Shown: positions 1 to 7,884, numbered from the stretch's first letter. The stretch: 32,176 nucleotides of DNA from Actinotalea ferrariae CF5-4 (GCF_000603945.1 NZ_AXCW01000032.1:1-32176), one strand, 5' to 3'. Program-made: numbers and translations. Notes: a model not told the origin generated them from the letters alone.

Positions 1-13
1 CGTCGAGCGCCCG

Positions 14-1327
14 ATGCCGCCGCCGTCCTCGCCGAGCCAGGCCCAGCGCGCTGCGGGCATCCCGGCGGCGGAGTCCCGTCAGCCGCAGCGGCCCGAGCCG
101 GCCCCCCGGCCGGCCCAGGAGCGCAGCGCGCGGCTCGGTGTGGTCCTGGCCCAGGAGGGCGACCTCGACCTGGACACGGCGCTCAAGAAGATGATCGAGC
201 TCGGCGCCTCCGACCTCCACGTGACGGCCGGAGCGCCCCCGAACGTCCGCCTGGACGGCGCGCTCCGCCCGCTGGAGGGCTTCCCGAGCATGCTGCCGGA
301 CGCGATTCAGCGCACGCTCTACGGGATCATCAACCAGCGTCAGCGGGAGACGTTCGAGGCCAACCTCGAGCTCGACTTCGCCTACGCGGTGCGCGGCGTC
401 GCCCGCTTCCGCGTGAACCTCTACCAGCAGCGCGACTCCCTCGGGGCCGCCTTCCGCGTCATCCCCTACGAGATCAAGCCGCTCGAGGCGCTCGGCGTCC
501 CGCCCATCGTGGCCAACTTCGCCAACATGCCGCGCGGTCTGGTGCTCGTGACCGGCCCGACGGGGTCGGGCAAGTCGACGACCCTCGCGTCGATCATCGA
601 CCTGGCCAACCGGACGCGGCCGGACCACATCATGACCGTCGAGGACCCGATCGAGTTCCTGCACCGGCACAAGAAGTCCCTCATCAACCAGCGCGAGGTG
701 GGGGCGGACACCCACTCGTTCGCCAGCGCGCTGAAGCACGTGCTGCGGCAGGACCCGGACATCATCCTCGTCGGGGAGATGCGCGACCTGGAGACGATCT
801 CGGTCGCTCTCACCGCCGCGGAGACCGGCCACCTGGTCTTCGCCACCCTGCACACGCAGGACGCGGCCCAGACGATCGACCGCATCATCGACGTCTTCCC
901 GTCCTTCCAGCAGGCGCAGGTCCGCACCCAGCTCGCCTCCTCGCTCCAGGGGATCGTCTGCCAGACGCTCTGCAAGCGCGCCGACGGTCCGGGCCGCGCC
1001 GTGGCCACCGAGGTGCTCCTGGCCACGCCGGCCATCCGGAACCTCATCCGCGAGGGCAAGACCCACCAGATCTACTCGTCCATGCAGGCCGGTGCCCAGA
1101 TGGGCATGCACACGATGGACCAGCACCTCGCGGAGCTGGTCAAGAACGGCAAGATCACGTACGAGCAGGGGCTCGAGAAGTGCCACCACGTGGCGGACTT
1201 CAACCGCCTGACCGGCCGGGCCGGCGACGGCGGCGGCGGCACCTCGCTCGGCGCGATGAGCGGGGGAGACCCGCTCGGCGCCGTCAGCCTGGCCAACGGG
1301 AACCAGCAGTTCGGAGGGATGGGCTGA
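14..1327 (+). CDS. pilT: Type IV pilus retraction ATPase PilT (5' end probably outside window)
   Basis: Hexameric cytoplasmic ATPase that powers pilus retraction (twitching). Visible are the Walker A motif GPTGSGKS (about residues 181-188), the Walker B/Asp-box region DIILVGEMRD (249-258), the His-box stretch GHLVFATLHT, and AIRNLIRE (from residue 340), a motif characteristic of PilT rather than the extension ATPase PilB. The first ~45 residues are Pro/Ala/Gln-rich and unlike the family core. The frame stays open to the left edge, so the ATG at 14 may be internal and the true start upstream. The stop overlaps the pilC start by 1 nt (TGATG), so the two are translationally coupled. A pilB gene is expected upstream but lies outside the window. 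The family call is very secure; only the start is uncertain. Confidence 0.95.
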   Translation: MPPPSSPSQAQRAAGIPAAESRQPQRPEPAPRPAQERSARLGVVLAQEGDLDLDTALKKMIELGASDLHVTAGAPPNVRLDGALRPLEGFPSMLPDAIQRTLYGIINQRQRETFEANLELDFAYAVRGVARFRVNLYQQRDSLGAAFRVIPYEIKPLEALGVPPIVANFANMPRGLVLVTGPTGSGKSTTLASIIDLANRTRPDHIMTVEDPIEFLHRHKKSLINQREVGADTHSFASALKHVLRQDPDIILVGEMRDLETISVALTAAETGHLVFATLHTQDAAQTIDRIIDVFPSFQQAQVRTQLASSLQGIVCQTLCKRADGPGRAVATEVLLATPAIRNLIREGKTHQIYSSMQAGAQMGMHTMDQHLAELVKNGKITYEQGLEKCHHVADFNRLTGRAGDGGGGTSLGAMSGGDPLGAVSLANGNQQFGGMG

Positions 1328-2556
1328 TGGCCACCGCGACGAAGACGTTCGAGTACGCGGTCCGGGACCGCAGCGGCAAGCTGGTCAAGGGTCGCGTCGA
1401 GGCGCCCAACCAGGCGGCCGTGGCCGGGCGCCTGCGCACCATGGGCATGGCACCGGTCTCCATCGAGGAGGTCTCGAACTCGGGGCTCTCAATGGAGATC
1501 AACATCCCCGGCCTCAGCGACCGGATCAGCCTCAAGGACATCGCGGTGATGTCCCGGCAGATGGCCACGATGATCAACTCGGGTCTCTCGCTGCTGCGGT
1601 CCCTGTCGATCCTCGCGGAGCAGACGGAGAACAAGGCGCTAGCGAAGATCGTCGCTCAGGTCCGCACCGATGTGGAGACCGGCTCCTCCTTGTCGCTGTC
1701 GTTGGGGAAGCACCCGAACACGTTCCCGCCGCTCATGGTGAACATGGTCAAGGCGGGCGAGGTCGGCGGCTTCCTCGACGAGGTCCTGCTCTCGGTCGCG
1801 TCGAACTTCGAGGCGGAGGTCAAGCTCCGCGGCAAGATCAAGAGTGCGATGACCTACCCGGTCATGGTGTTCGTCATGGCGATCCTCGCGACGACGGCGA
1901 TGCTGCTGTTCATCGTGCCGGTGTTCAAGGGCATGTTCGAGGGGCTCGGTGGCACGCTGCCGTTGCCCACGCAGATCCTCGTCTACCTGTCCGAGGCCAT
2001 GCGGTACGTCGCCCCGGTGACGCTCGTCGCCCTCGTCGCGTTCTTCTTCTGGTGGGGCCGCCACAAGAACGACGTCGCCGTCAAGGAGAAGATCGACCCG
2101 CTCAAGCTGAAAGTGCCCGTCTTCGGGCCGCTCTTCCAGAAGGTCGCGATGTCCCGGTTCACCCGGAACTTCGGCACGATGATCCACGCGGGCGTGCCCA
2201 TCCTCCAGTCGCTCGACATCGTGGGGGAGACCAGCGGCAACATCGTCATCGAGCGGGCCGCCCGGGACGTCCGCGAGTCCGTGCGCACGGGACAGTCCCT
2301 TGCCGGGCCTCTGGCGCAGCACGCGGTGTTCCCGCCGATGGTGGTGCAGATGATGGCGGTCGGCGAGGACACCGGCGCGCTCGACACGATGCTGCACAAG
2401 ATCTCGGAGTTCTACGACCAGGAGGTCGAGGCCACCACCGAGGCGCTGACCTCGTTGATCGAGCCGCTCATGATCGCCATCGTCGGCGTCATCGTCGGCG
2501 GCATGATCATCGCGATGTACATGCCGATCTTCAAGGTCTTCGACCTCATCCAGTGA
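1327..2556 (+). CDS. pilC: Type IV pilus inner-membrane platform protein PilC
   Basis: Polytopic membrane platform on which the PilB/PilT ATPases act to add or remove pilin subunits. The 409-residue length fits the PilC/GspF family. Two copies of the T2SSF domain are visible, roughly residues 70-195 and 270-395, each followed by hydrophobic segments (for example around residues 175-205, 215-240 and 375-400). Repeats of a 'P..V..M...GE..G.L' pattern (PPLMVNMVKAGEVGG and PPMVVQMMAVGEDTG) mark the equivalent helix in each half. The ATG at 1327 overlaps the pilT stop. An open frame further upstream exists only because of pilT sequence read in another frame. A hairpin terminator follows the stop. 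Confidence 0.95.
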   Translation: MATATKTFEYAVRDRSGKLVKGRVEAPNQAAVAGRLRTMGMAPVSIEEVSNSGLSMEINIPGLSDRISLKDIAVMSRQMATMINSGLSLLRSLSILAEQTENKALAKIVAQVRTDVETGSSLSLSLGKHPNTFPPLMVNMVKAGEVGGFLDEVLLSVASNFEAEVKLRGKIKSAMTYPVMVFVMAILATTAMLLFIVPVFKGMFEGLGGTLPLPTQILVYLSEAMRYVAPVTLVALVAFFFWWGRHKNDVAVKEKIDPLKLKVPVFGPLFQKVAMSRFTRNFGTMIHAGVPILQSLDIVGETSGNIVIERAARDVRESVRTGQSLAGPLAQHAVFPPMVVQMMAVGEDTGALDTMLHKISEFYDQEVEATTEALTSLIEPLMIAIVGVIVGGMIIAMYMPIFKVFDLIQ

Positions 2557-2563
2557 CGGCACG

Positions 2564-2594
2564 CCCGACGGCGCGAGAGGCTGCGCCGTCCGGG
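2564..2594 (+). terminator. Hairpin terminator after pilC
   Basis: Inverted repeat 8 nt after the pilC stop. The left arm is 2564-2574, the loop 2575-2582 and the right arm 2583-2594. Eight perfect pairs (GACGGCGC/GCGCCGTC) are extended by CCC/GGG across one bulged C at 2591. The sequence after it is TGAAAA, with no clear U-tract, which is common in high-GC actinobacteria. It would separate pilTC from the pilin transcript. Confidence 0.6.
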
Positions 2595-2624
2595 TGAAAA
2601 CCGCAGGTAGATCGTCAGGAGCGC

Positions 2625-2651
2625 TCAGTGCCAGGCGTCGTCGGTCGATGA
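2625..2651 (+). promoter_or_regulatory. Possible FliA/WhiG-type promoter for the major pilin
   Basis: TCAG (2625-2628), 15 nt, then GTCGATGA (2644-2651). The second box matches 6 of 8 positions of the sigma-28/WhiG -10 consensus GCCGATAA at the canonical spacing. The -35 box is a weaker match to TAAA. A similar pair precedes pilM. The predicted transcript start leaves a leader of about 58 nt. An alternative is a housekeeping -10 near TAGTAC (2660-2665). Confidence 0.35.
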
Positions 2652-2715
2652 ACCACATGTAGTACCTCAGGCCGGGGGGACCTCGGCACTCACACCGCAA
2701 TCGAAGGGCAGATCC

Positions 2716-3153
2716 ATGATCGCTCGCGTCAGCAAGGCTCTCAACGACAAGGACAAGGGCTTCACGCTCATCGAGCTCCTCGTCGTCATCATCATCATCG
2801 GCATCCTGGCCGCGATCGCCATCCCGGTCTTCCTCAACCAGCGCCAGAAGGGCTGGGACGCCGCCGTCCAGTCCGACCTGAAGAACGCGGCGACCGCCCA
2901 GGAGACGGTGCTGACGGAGACCGGGGCCTACTTCGCCGGCGTCGTCGCCGCCGCCAACCTCGGCGCGGAAGGCTTCCGCTACTCCGCCGCGGCGAACTAC
3001 ACCGGCGCTACTCCCGCGATCACTGCGGTCACGCGTGGCGCCACCAACGCAGACTCCTTCTGCCTGAGCGCGACGTCCGCGTCGGGCGAGATCTGGGTGT
3101 ACGACAGCGCGCTCGGTGGCATGCAGCCGACCACGGTCAACGCCTGCCCGTGA
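2716..3153 (+). CDS. pilA: Major type IV pilin (PilA-like)
   Basis: Structural pilin subunit. It has a short basic leader ending in G15, then the class III cleavage/methylation motif FTLIELLVV, with mature F1 at residue 16 and the conserved Glu5 at residue 20. A hydrophobic alpha-1 helix follows (16-40). The rest is a small globular domain with two cysteines, C116 and C144, placed for the C-terminal D-region disulfide of type IV pilins. The 145-residue length and canonical N-terminus fit a major subunit better than the larger prepilin-like proteins that follow. The ATG at 2716 has a purine-rich ribosome site (GAAGGGCAG) just upstream. The gene is flanked by hairpin terminators and a candidate promoter, consistent with separate, high expression. 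Confidence 0.93.
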   Translation: MIARVSKALNDKDKGFTLIELLVVIIIIGILAAIAIPVFLNQRQKGWDAAVQSDLKNAATAQETVLTETGAYFAGVVAAANLGAEGFRYSAAANYTGATPAITAVTRGATNADSFCLSATSASGEIWVYDSALGGMQPTTVNACP

Positions 3154-3187
3154 TTCCGCGGAGCCACCAGCTGCTCGTTGATTGACC

Positions 3188-3224
3188 GGTGGGGAGGGAA
3201 GGACTTCATCCTTCCCTCCCCACC
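3188..3224 (+). terminator. Strong hairpin terminator between the pilin and the minor pilins
   Basis: Perfect 16-bp inverted repeat (3188-3203 with 3209-3224) around the 5-nt loop CTTCA, 34 nt after the pilin stop. No U-tract follows. The position suggests termination or attenuation that keeps most transcripts monocistronic for the pilin, with limited readthrough into the minor pilin genes, and protection of the pilin mRNA 3' end. Confidence 0.85.
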
Positions 3225-3266
3225 AGGCTGTGCGGGACCATCTTGACCGGGACGAAAGGGGCGTCG

Positions 3267-4871
3267 ATGAGTCGGCTGCTGCACCGTGTTCGACGCGAGG
3301 ACGCAGGGTTCGGCCTCATCGAGGCTGTCGTCGCCCTCCTCATCGCCGGCGTTGTCTTCGGCGCGCTCGCCACGTCCCTCATCGCCGCAGTCCAGGCCTC
3401 GCTCTACAGCCGCCAGAACCAGCAGGCGACCGACTTCATGACCCGTGAGCTCGAAGATGCGCGCGCGCTCGACTTCGGCGCGCTGGCGCATCCGGCTGCT
3501 CCCGCTGCCGTCGCGCCCCTCGAGTCGTGCGGAGCCGGCACCTGCCTGCGGGTCGAGAGCGTCCCCGAGCCGCTCGTGGTCGAGTCCGGCGGTGCCATCG
3601 ACGACAGCAAGACCCTCCTCGGCCTGGAGACGAACAACACCGAGTACACGGTGCGGACCTTCGTCACCCAGGCGCTGGGAGAGCCGGTCGAGAACCTCCG
3701 TCGCGTGACGGTCGAGATCTCCTGGCTCAACCGGGGGGTCGAACGCACGAGGTCCACATCGACGCTCGTCGCCTTCGTGCAGCGAGGCCTGCCACTGCCC
3801 GTGTTCCGCGTCGACCTCGCCGAGCCGGCGCTGACCCGCAACCCCGGGGGCACCTTCGCGTTCGAGATCACGGTGACCAACCAGGGCGCGCCGGACACGT
3901 TCGACCTGGCGCACAACGGCGGCTCGAACTGGGCGTTCTACCTCGACGACGACGGCGACGGCTCCTTCGACCCCGCCCTCGACACCACCGTCGTCACCGA
4001 CACCGGACGGCTCGACCCCGCGTCCACAGTCACGTTGTTCCTCGTCCGGCAGACGACCGCGACGTCGACGCTAGGCACGCAGACCATCGTGGCGACCGCG
4101 ACGTCGCGTGGCCAGCCCCTTGCGACGGGTGGCAGCAAGAGCGTCCAGGCCGTGGCGACGCTGCAGAGCGGCGTCATCACGCCGCCGCCGCCGCCCGGTC
4201 CGGGTCCGTACACCCCGCTTCCCCAGTGCGTCGCAGCGACCACGCCCACCATGCCGGTCGGCAGCGGTGCGTACAGCGCGCTCGCCTACACGCTGCAGCA
4301 CAACGGCGTCGGTGCCAGCGCCCTTCAGTCCCAGATGTACATGGGCACGGCGGCGGGCGACGAGACCGTCCTGTCGCCGTACTCGACCGACCTCGACAGC
4401 GCAGCCCTGGGCCGGATCCTCCGGCCCGTGCCGGCCGGGACGGCGACTGACGCGCAGATCCTGGCGCTGGCCGACCCCACCCGCTACGCGGACTGGGCGC
4501 TCCAGTACAACCGGAAGGCCGACGTCCAAGGTCAGCCGGTGCTCCGCGTGTGGGTGCAGCGGCACACCGGTACCGGGCCGGTCGCGCTCAAGGCGGTGCT
4601 CTACGGGGCGACCTCCTCCGGTGCGAGCCTCAGCCGCACCCCATGGACGTCGGCACCCGCCGATCTCGGCACCCTCTCCTGTGTCGTGGCGGCGACCCCC
4701 GGCTGGCAGGAGGTCTGGATCACCCTGCCGGACATCGGGACCAGGACCGTGCAGCGCAACGGATGGATGGGGGTCCGCCTCGTGGCCACGCACACGACGA
4801 CCGACGAGGTGCGCCTCGCCTACGACGTGCCGGCGCAGTTCGCCGCCACGCTCACCGCGAGGGTGAAGTGA
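3267..4871 (+). CDS. Large modular prepilin-like protein (minor pilin or pilus-tip candidate)
   Basis: 534-residue protein with a class III prepilin N-terminus: leader ending EDAG, mature FGLIEAVVALL (F15, Glu5 equivalent E19) and a hydrophobic helix. An extended beta-rich domain follows (about 170-300), resembling extracellular 'conserved repeat' Ig-like domains, with a calcium-loop-like motif DDDGDGSFDPALD at 227-239. A proline linker (about 306-320) leads to a second beta-rich domain (about 320-534) that I do not recognise. It is far larger than typical minor pilins, so an adhesive or tip role is plausible but inferred. The ATG at 3267 is chosen because it puts a normal-length leader before the cleavage site and has GAAAGGGG upstream. 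An in-frame ATG at 3189 lies inside the terminator hairpin and is unlikely. The stop overlaps the next gene by 4 nt (GTGA). Confidence 0.85.
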   Translation: MSRLLHRVRREDAGFGLIEAVVALLIAGVVFGALATSLIAAVQASLYSRQNQQATDFMTRELEDARALDFGALAHPAAPAAVAPLESCGAGTCLRVESVPEPLVVESGGAIDDSKTLLGLETNNTEYTVRTFVTQALGEPVENLRRVTVEISWLNRGVERTRSTSTLVAFVQRGLPLPVFRVDLAEPALTRNPGGTFAFEITVTNQGAPDTFDLAHNGGSNWAFYLDDDGDGSFDPALDTTVVTDTGRLDPASTVTLFLVRQTTATSTLGTQTIVATATSRGQPLATGGSKSVQAVATLQSGVITPPPPPGPGPYTPLPQCVAATTPTMPVGSGAYSALAYTLQHNGVGASALQSQMYMGTAAGDETVLSPYSTDLDSAALGRILRPVPAGTATDAQILALADPTRYADWALQYNRKADVQGQPVLRVWVQRHTGTGPVALKAVLYGATSSGASLSRTPWTSAPADLGTLSCVVAATPGWQEVWITLPDIGTRTVQRNGWMGVRLVATHTTTDEVRLAYDVPAQFAATLTARVK

Positions 4872-5464
4872 GTCGGGTAGGGCGGCCGAACAGCGGCCGC
4901 GACAGCGGGCTCACCCTCATCGAGCTGCTCGTGACGATGCTGCTGCTGGGCGTCGTCTCCACGCTGGTGGTCACGGCCGTCTCGCAGTCCGTGCGCGTGC
5001 TCACCCAGACCCAGGACGAGAGCACGGGCCTCAACGACGCCAAGACGGTTCTGGACCGCGTCGCCCGCGACATCCGTCAGGCCCGGTCGGTGAGCTGCAC
5101 GCCCACCGCAGCCGATCCCGACCTCTGCTTCAAGAGCCTCACGCTGTGGATCGACGCCGACTCGAGCTACACGCAGGAGGCGGACGAGCGCGTCACGTGG
5201 GAGCTCCAGCTCAACGCCGACGGCGAGCACTACGACGTCTGGCGGATCGAGGGCGACCCCACGGACCCTCTGTCCCCGCGCCAGGTGCAGGCGTCCTCCC
5301 TGATCGTGGACGTCCTCTTCAAGTACTTCGACGAGGCCGGTAACGAGATCCAGCCCGCCGACGCCGACATCGTCAACTTCACCATGCAGTACGACGCGAT
5401 CCTCGACCGGGGGACCGAGCGCCGGGAGGCCGCGTTCTCTGCGCGCCTCAGGAACAAGGGATGA
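4868..5464 (+). CDS. Prepilin-like minor pilin (PilW/PulJ-like)
   Basis: 198-residue protein with leader MSRVGRPNSGRDSG followed by LTLIELLVTMLLLG. This is a class III prepilin motif with the Glu5 equivalent at E19. After the hydrophobic helix comes an alpha-helical stretch with LNDAKTVLDRVARDIRQA, typical of PilW/GspJ-type minor pseudopilins, then a beta-rich domain. The chosen start is the GTG at 4868, which overlaps the preceding stop by 4 nt (GTGA) and gives a leader of normal length. The open frame upstream is out-of-frame coding sequence of the previous gene. The stop overlaps the following gene by 4 nt (ATGA). It probably works with its neighbours to initiate or cap the pilus; the exact subtype is inferred. 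Confidence 0.85.
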   Translation: MSRVGRPNSGRDSGLTLIELLVTMLLLGVVSTLVVTAVSQSVRVLTQTQDESTGLNDAKTVLDRVARDIRQARSVSCTPTAADPDLCFKSLTLWIDADSSYTQEADERVTWELQLNADGEHYDVWRIEGDPTDPLSPRQVQASSLIVDVLFKYFDEAGNEIQPADADIVNFTMQYDAILDRGTERREAAFSARLRNKG

Positions 5465-6954
5465 CCATGCGTGACCGCATCCGCACCGTGCTCCGCGGGG
5501 ACCGCGAGGCGGGCCTCGGCCTGATCCTCGTCATCGGCGTCTCCGTCTTCGTGTTCACCATCGCGATGGCCGCGACGGCGCTCGCCGTGAACGGCATCGC
5601 GCAGAGCCGCAACCGCACCGGGTTCGAGACCTCCCTCGCCCTGGCGGAGACGGGCATCGACCGCGCCATGGCCTCGGTGCAGATCGCCTACGACGAGATG
5701 GGGCTGGACTACCCCATCCCGGGTCCGGCCAGTGCGGTCGACCCGGACCCGTGGTGCGAGGACACCCCGATCACCTTCCCCGCGTCGAACCCCGACGGGG
5801 TCTTCGCCTCGGAAGAGGAGGAGCAGGCCTGGATCGTCCCGGTGCTCGAGTCACTCGTCGGCACGGACTGCATGATCACCGACGAGCTCGGCCAGTACGT
5901 CGTGGTGAAGCCTGTCTCGGCCACCCCCAAGTACGGCAAGGTCTACGCCCTCGCCGCGATGCCCTCGTTCGCGGAGGCCGAGCGCACGCGGGTCGTCAAG
6001 AGCGAGTACATCTTCATGCCGTTCCGGCCGAGCCACGCCATCCTCGCGGGCGGCGACCTCGACATCTCGTCCAGCACCCTGGTGGACGGGGTCGACGCGG
6101 CGGCGCGGGCGCAGGCCGCGGTGCACTCCAACGGGTCGATCACCGGCAGCGGCAACCCGACGGTGTACGGACCGGTCACGTCCACGGGCACGTCGTCCGT
6201 CACGTCGACCCGTTTCTTCGGCAACACCGGGACCAGCGTCGAGAACAAGGCCACGATCGCCATCCCCGACGTCAACGCGTTCCGCACCCGGGCGGTCGCG
6301 CCGCTCGGTGCCCGGGCGTCCTGGTACGACCTGTGCCCCAACGGGGACGTCCGGCAGTACGCCGACCCGGCGACGCCGTGCTCCGCCAGCGCCACGTTGA
6401 TCGGGACGGCGACCGCCTCCACGGCGGTCCGCGGCTGGCTGTGGGACAGCACGAGCCGCACGTGGATCGCCACGAGGAACGCGCTGGACGGGACGTACTA
6501 CGCGCACGAGGCGAACATCAACATGTCCACGGGCGTCGCGACGTTCCCGAGGATGACCCTCATCGCGTCCGCTGCCGACCGCACCAGCTGCACCGCGAAG
6601 ACGTACGGCAACATCACGTGGGACCACTACAACCTCGTGGCGCCCTCCTACGGCAACATCTTCATGCTCGCCGACACGGACATCGTGACGACGGCCAACT
6701 TCTCGGCGGGGCGGCTCACGCCCGACATCATCAGCGGGATGTTCATCGCCGGCGACCAGATCGAGATGCAGACGTCGAGCCAGGGGGCCGTGGGCTCCGT
6801 CGTCACGGCGGACCAGTGCCCCACGCCACCGTCACGGGGCCTCATCACGGCCTCGCAGGTCAAGAACCCGGCCGTCTTCTTCGACCCGAACTCCGAGGCG
6901 CCCTTCTCCAGCATCATCACGACCGCGCTCTGGCTGGACTACGGACGAGGCTGA
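5461..6954 (+). CDS. PilX-like pilus assembly protein
   Basis: 497-residue protein with one N-terminal membrane helix (about residues 17-45) beginning EAGLGLILVIGV. This resembles the PilX N-terminal type, which has a glycine junction but lacks the Glu5 of true pilins. A conserved-looking SLALAETGIDRAMASVQ stretch follows. The middle (about 195-290) carries AVHSNGSITGSGNPTVYGPV, reminiscent of bactofilin-like or PilX-associated beta-solenoid domains in extracytoplasmic proteins. The C-terminal part is beta-rich with scattered cysteines. The start at 5461 overlaps the previous stop (ATGA); a second in-frame ATG lies two codons later (5467). It is likely co-translated with the two minor pilins as a tip or priming complex. 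Whether the peptidase cleaves it is uncertain. Confidence 0.75.
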   Translation: MTMRDRIRTVLRGDREAGLGLILVIGVSVFVFTIAMAATALAVNGIAQSRNRTGFETSLALAETGIDRAMASVQIAYDEMGLDYPIPGPASAVDPDPWCEDTPITFPASNPDGVFASEEEEQAWIVPVLESLVGTDCMITDELGQYVVVKPVSATPKYGKVYALAAMPSFAEAERTRVVKSEYIFMPFRPSHAILAGGDLDISSSTLVDGVDAAARAQAAVHSNGSITGSGNPTVYGPVTSTGTSSVTSTRFFGNTGTSVENKATIAIPDVNAFRTRAVAPLGARASWYDLCPNGDVRQYADPATPCSASATLIGTATASTAVRGWLWDSTSRTWIATRNALDGTYYAHEANINMSTGVATFPRMTLIASAADRTSCTAKTYGNITWDHYNLVAPSYGNIFMLADTDIVTTANFSAGRLTPDIISGMFIAGDQIEMQTSSQGAVGSVVTADQCPTPPSRGLITASQVKNPAVFFDPNSEAPFSSIITTALWLDYGRG

Positions 6955-6990
6955 CCGGTTCGACGGGCGACATCCGCCACACTTCGGTCC

Positions 6991-7770
6991 GTGCACGTCA
7001 TCACCACAGCCGTCCTGGGCCTGCTCGTCGGGTCGTTCCTCAACGTCGTCGTCTGGCGGGTGCCCCGCGGCGAGTCGGTCGTCCGGCCACCGAGCGCGTG
7101 CCCGGCCTGCAGTCGCCCCATCCGTCGCCGGGACAACGTGCCCGTCGTGTCGTGGTTGCTCCTGCGTGGACGATGCCGGGACTGCTCGGCGCCGATCTCC
7201 GCGCGGTACCCCCTCGTGGAGGCGGCCACGGCCGCGGCGTTCGCACTCGTGGCCTGGCGTCTCGGCGCGACGTGGGAGCTCCCGGCCTACCTGTGGCTCA
7301 CCGGCGCCTGCGTGGCGCTCGTGCTCATCGACCTCGACGTGCACCGGTTGCCGGACGCGATCGTGCTGCCCTCCTACCCGGTGGTGGTGTGGCTCCTCGT
7401 GGTGGCCACCCTTGCGCCCTCCGGGGCCGCGGAGTGGGGCGACCTCGCGCGGGCGGGCGCGGGGGGAGCGATCCTCTTCGCCGCCTACTTCGTGATGGCG
7501 GTGGCCTACCCCGGGGGGATGGGCTTCGGCGACGTCAAGCTCGCCGGGCTCCTCGGCGTCGGACTCGCCTGGCTCGGCTGGGGCTCGCTGGTGGTCGGCG
7601 GCTTCGCGGCCTTCCTGCTGGGTGGTCTCTATTCCCTCGGCCTCCTCGCGCTACGACGCGCCGGCCGGGGGACGGGCATCCCGTTCGGCCCCTGGATGGT
7701 CGCCGGCGGCGCCGTCGGCGTCGCGGTGGGCGAGCCGCTCTGGCGCGCCTACCTCGGCCTGCTGACCTGA
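6991..7770 (+). CDS. pilD: Prepilin peptidase/N-methyltransferase (PilD, A24 family)
   Basis: Integral membrane aspartyl protease that removes prepilin leaders; full-length family members also methylate the new N-terminus. The N-terminal zinc-binding domain has paired CxxC motifs (C37/C40 and C62/C65). The catalytic aspartates are in LIDLD (114/116) and in the family signature FGDVK (D181). Several hydrophobic segments follow. The 259-residue length is typical. The start is a GTG 36 nt after the PilX-like gene, without a clear ribosome site. The box CACACT 7 nt upstream could support a leaderless start but is a weak -10. Its substrates in this window should be the pilin and the two prepilin-like proteins. 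Confidence 0.95.
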   Translation: MHVITTAVLGLLVGSFLNVVVWRVPRGESVVRPPSACPACSRPIRRRDNVPVVSWLLLRGRCRDCSAPISARYPLVEAATAAAFALVAWRLGATWELPAYLWLTGACVALVLIDLDVHRLPDAIVLPSYPVVVWLLVVATLAPSGAAEWGDLARAGAGGAILFAAYFVMAVAYPGGMGFGDVKLAGLLGVGLAWLGWGSLVVGGFAAFLLGGLYSLGLLALRRAGRGTGIPFGPWMVAGGAVGVAVGEPLWRAYLGLLT

Positions 7771-7826
7771 AGTCACAGTCCCCGTGTCCCGGCCGATCAG
7801 CCCGCGAAGATGACCCGCCAATTCAC

Positions 7827-7854
7827 TCATCTAGGCGACGCCGGATGCCGATAG
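7827..7854 (+). promoter_or_regulatory. Possible FliA/WhiG-type promoter for pilMNO
   Basis: GCCGATAG (7847-7854) matches 7 of 8 positions of the sigma-28/WhiG -10 consensus GCCGATAA. TCAT (7827-7830) lies 16 nt upstream where the -35 (consensus TAAA) would be. It is in the only gap between pilD and pilM, 31 nt before the pilM GTG, giving a short leader that carries a GAGAGAGGA ribosome site. Confidence 0.5.
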
Positions 7855-7884
7855 GCCGGTGAGACGTTCGAGAGAGGACCGACT

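Noticed and set aside
1639-2700. Minus-strand frame covering pilC
   Set aside because: Arg/His/Asp-rich shadow of pilC with no recognisable domain.
2557-2715. Possible c-di-GMP (GEMM) riboswitch before the pilin gene
   Set aside because: The leader lacks the conserved GEMM core elements I would expect; only a terminator, a possible promoter and a ribosome site are seen.
3189-3266. Upstream in-frame ATG at 3189 as the start of the large minor pilin
   Set aside because: It lies inside the terminator hairpin and would give an overlong leader. The ATG at 3267 has a ribosome site and a normal prepilin leader.
7786-7794. Second GCCGAT-containing site between pilD and pilM as a further sigma-28 box
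   Set aside because: It reads GCCGATCA, lacking the A at position 7, and has no plausible -35 at the right spacing.
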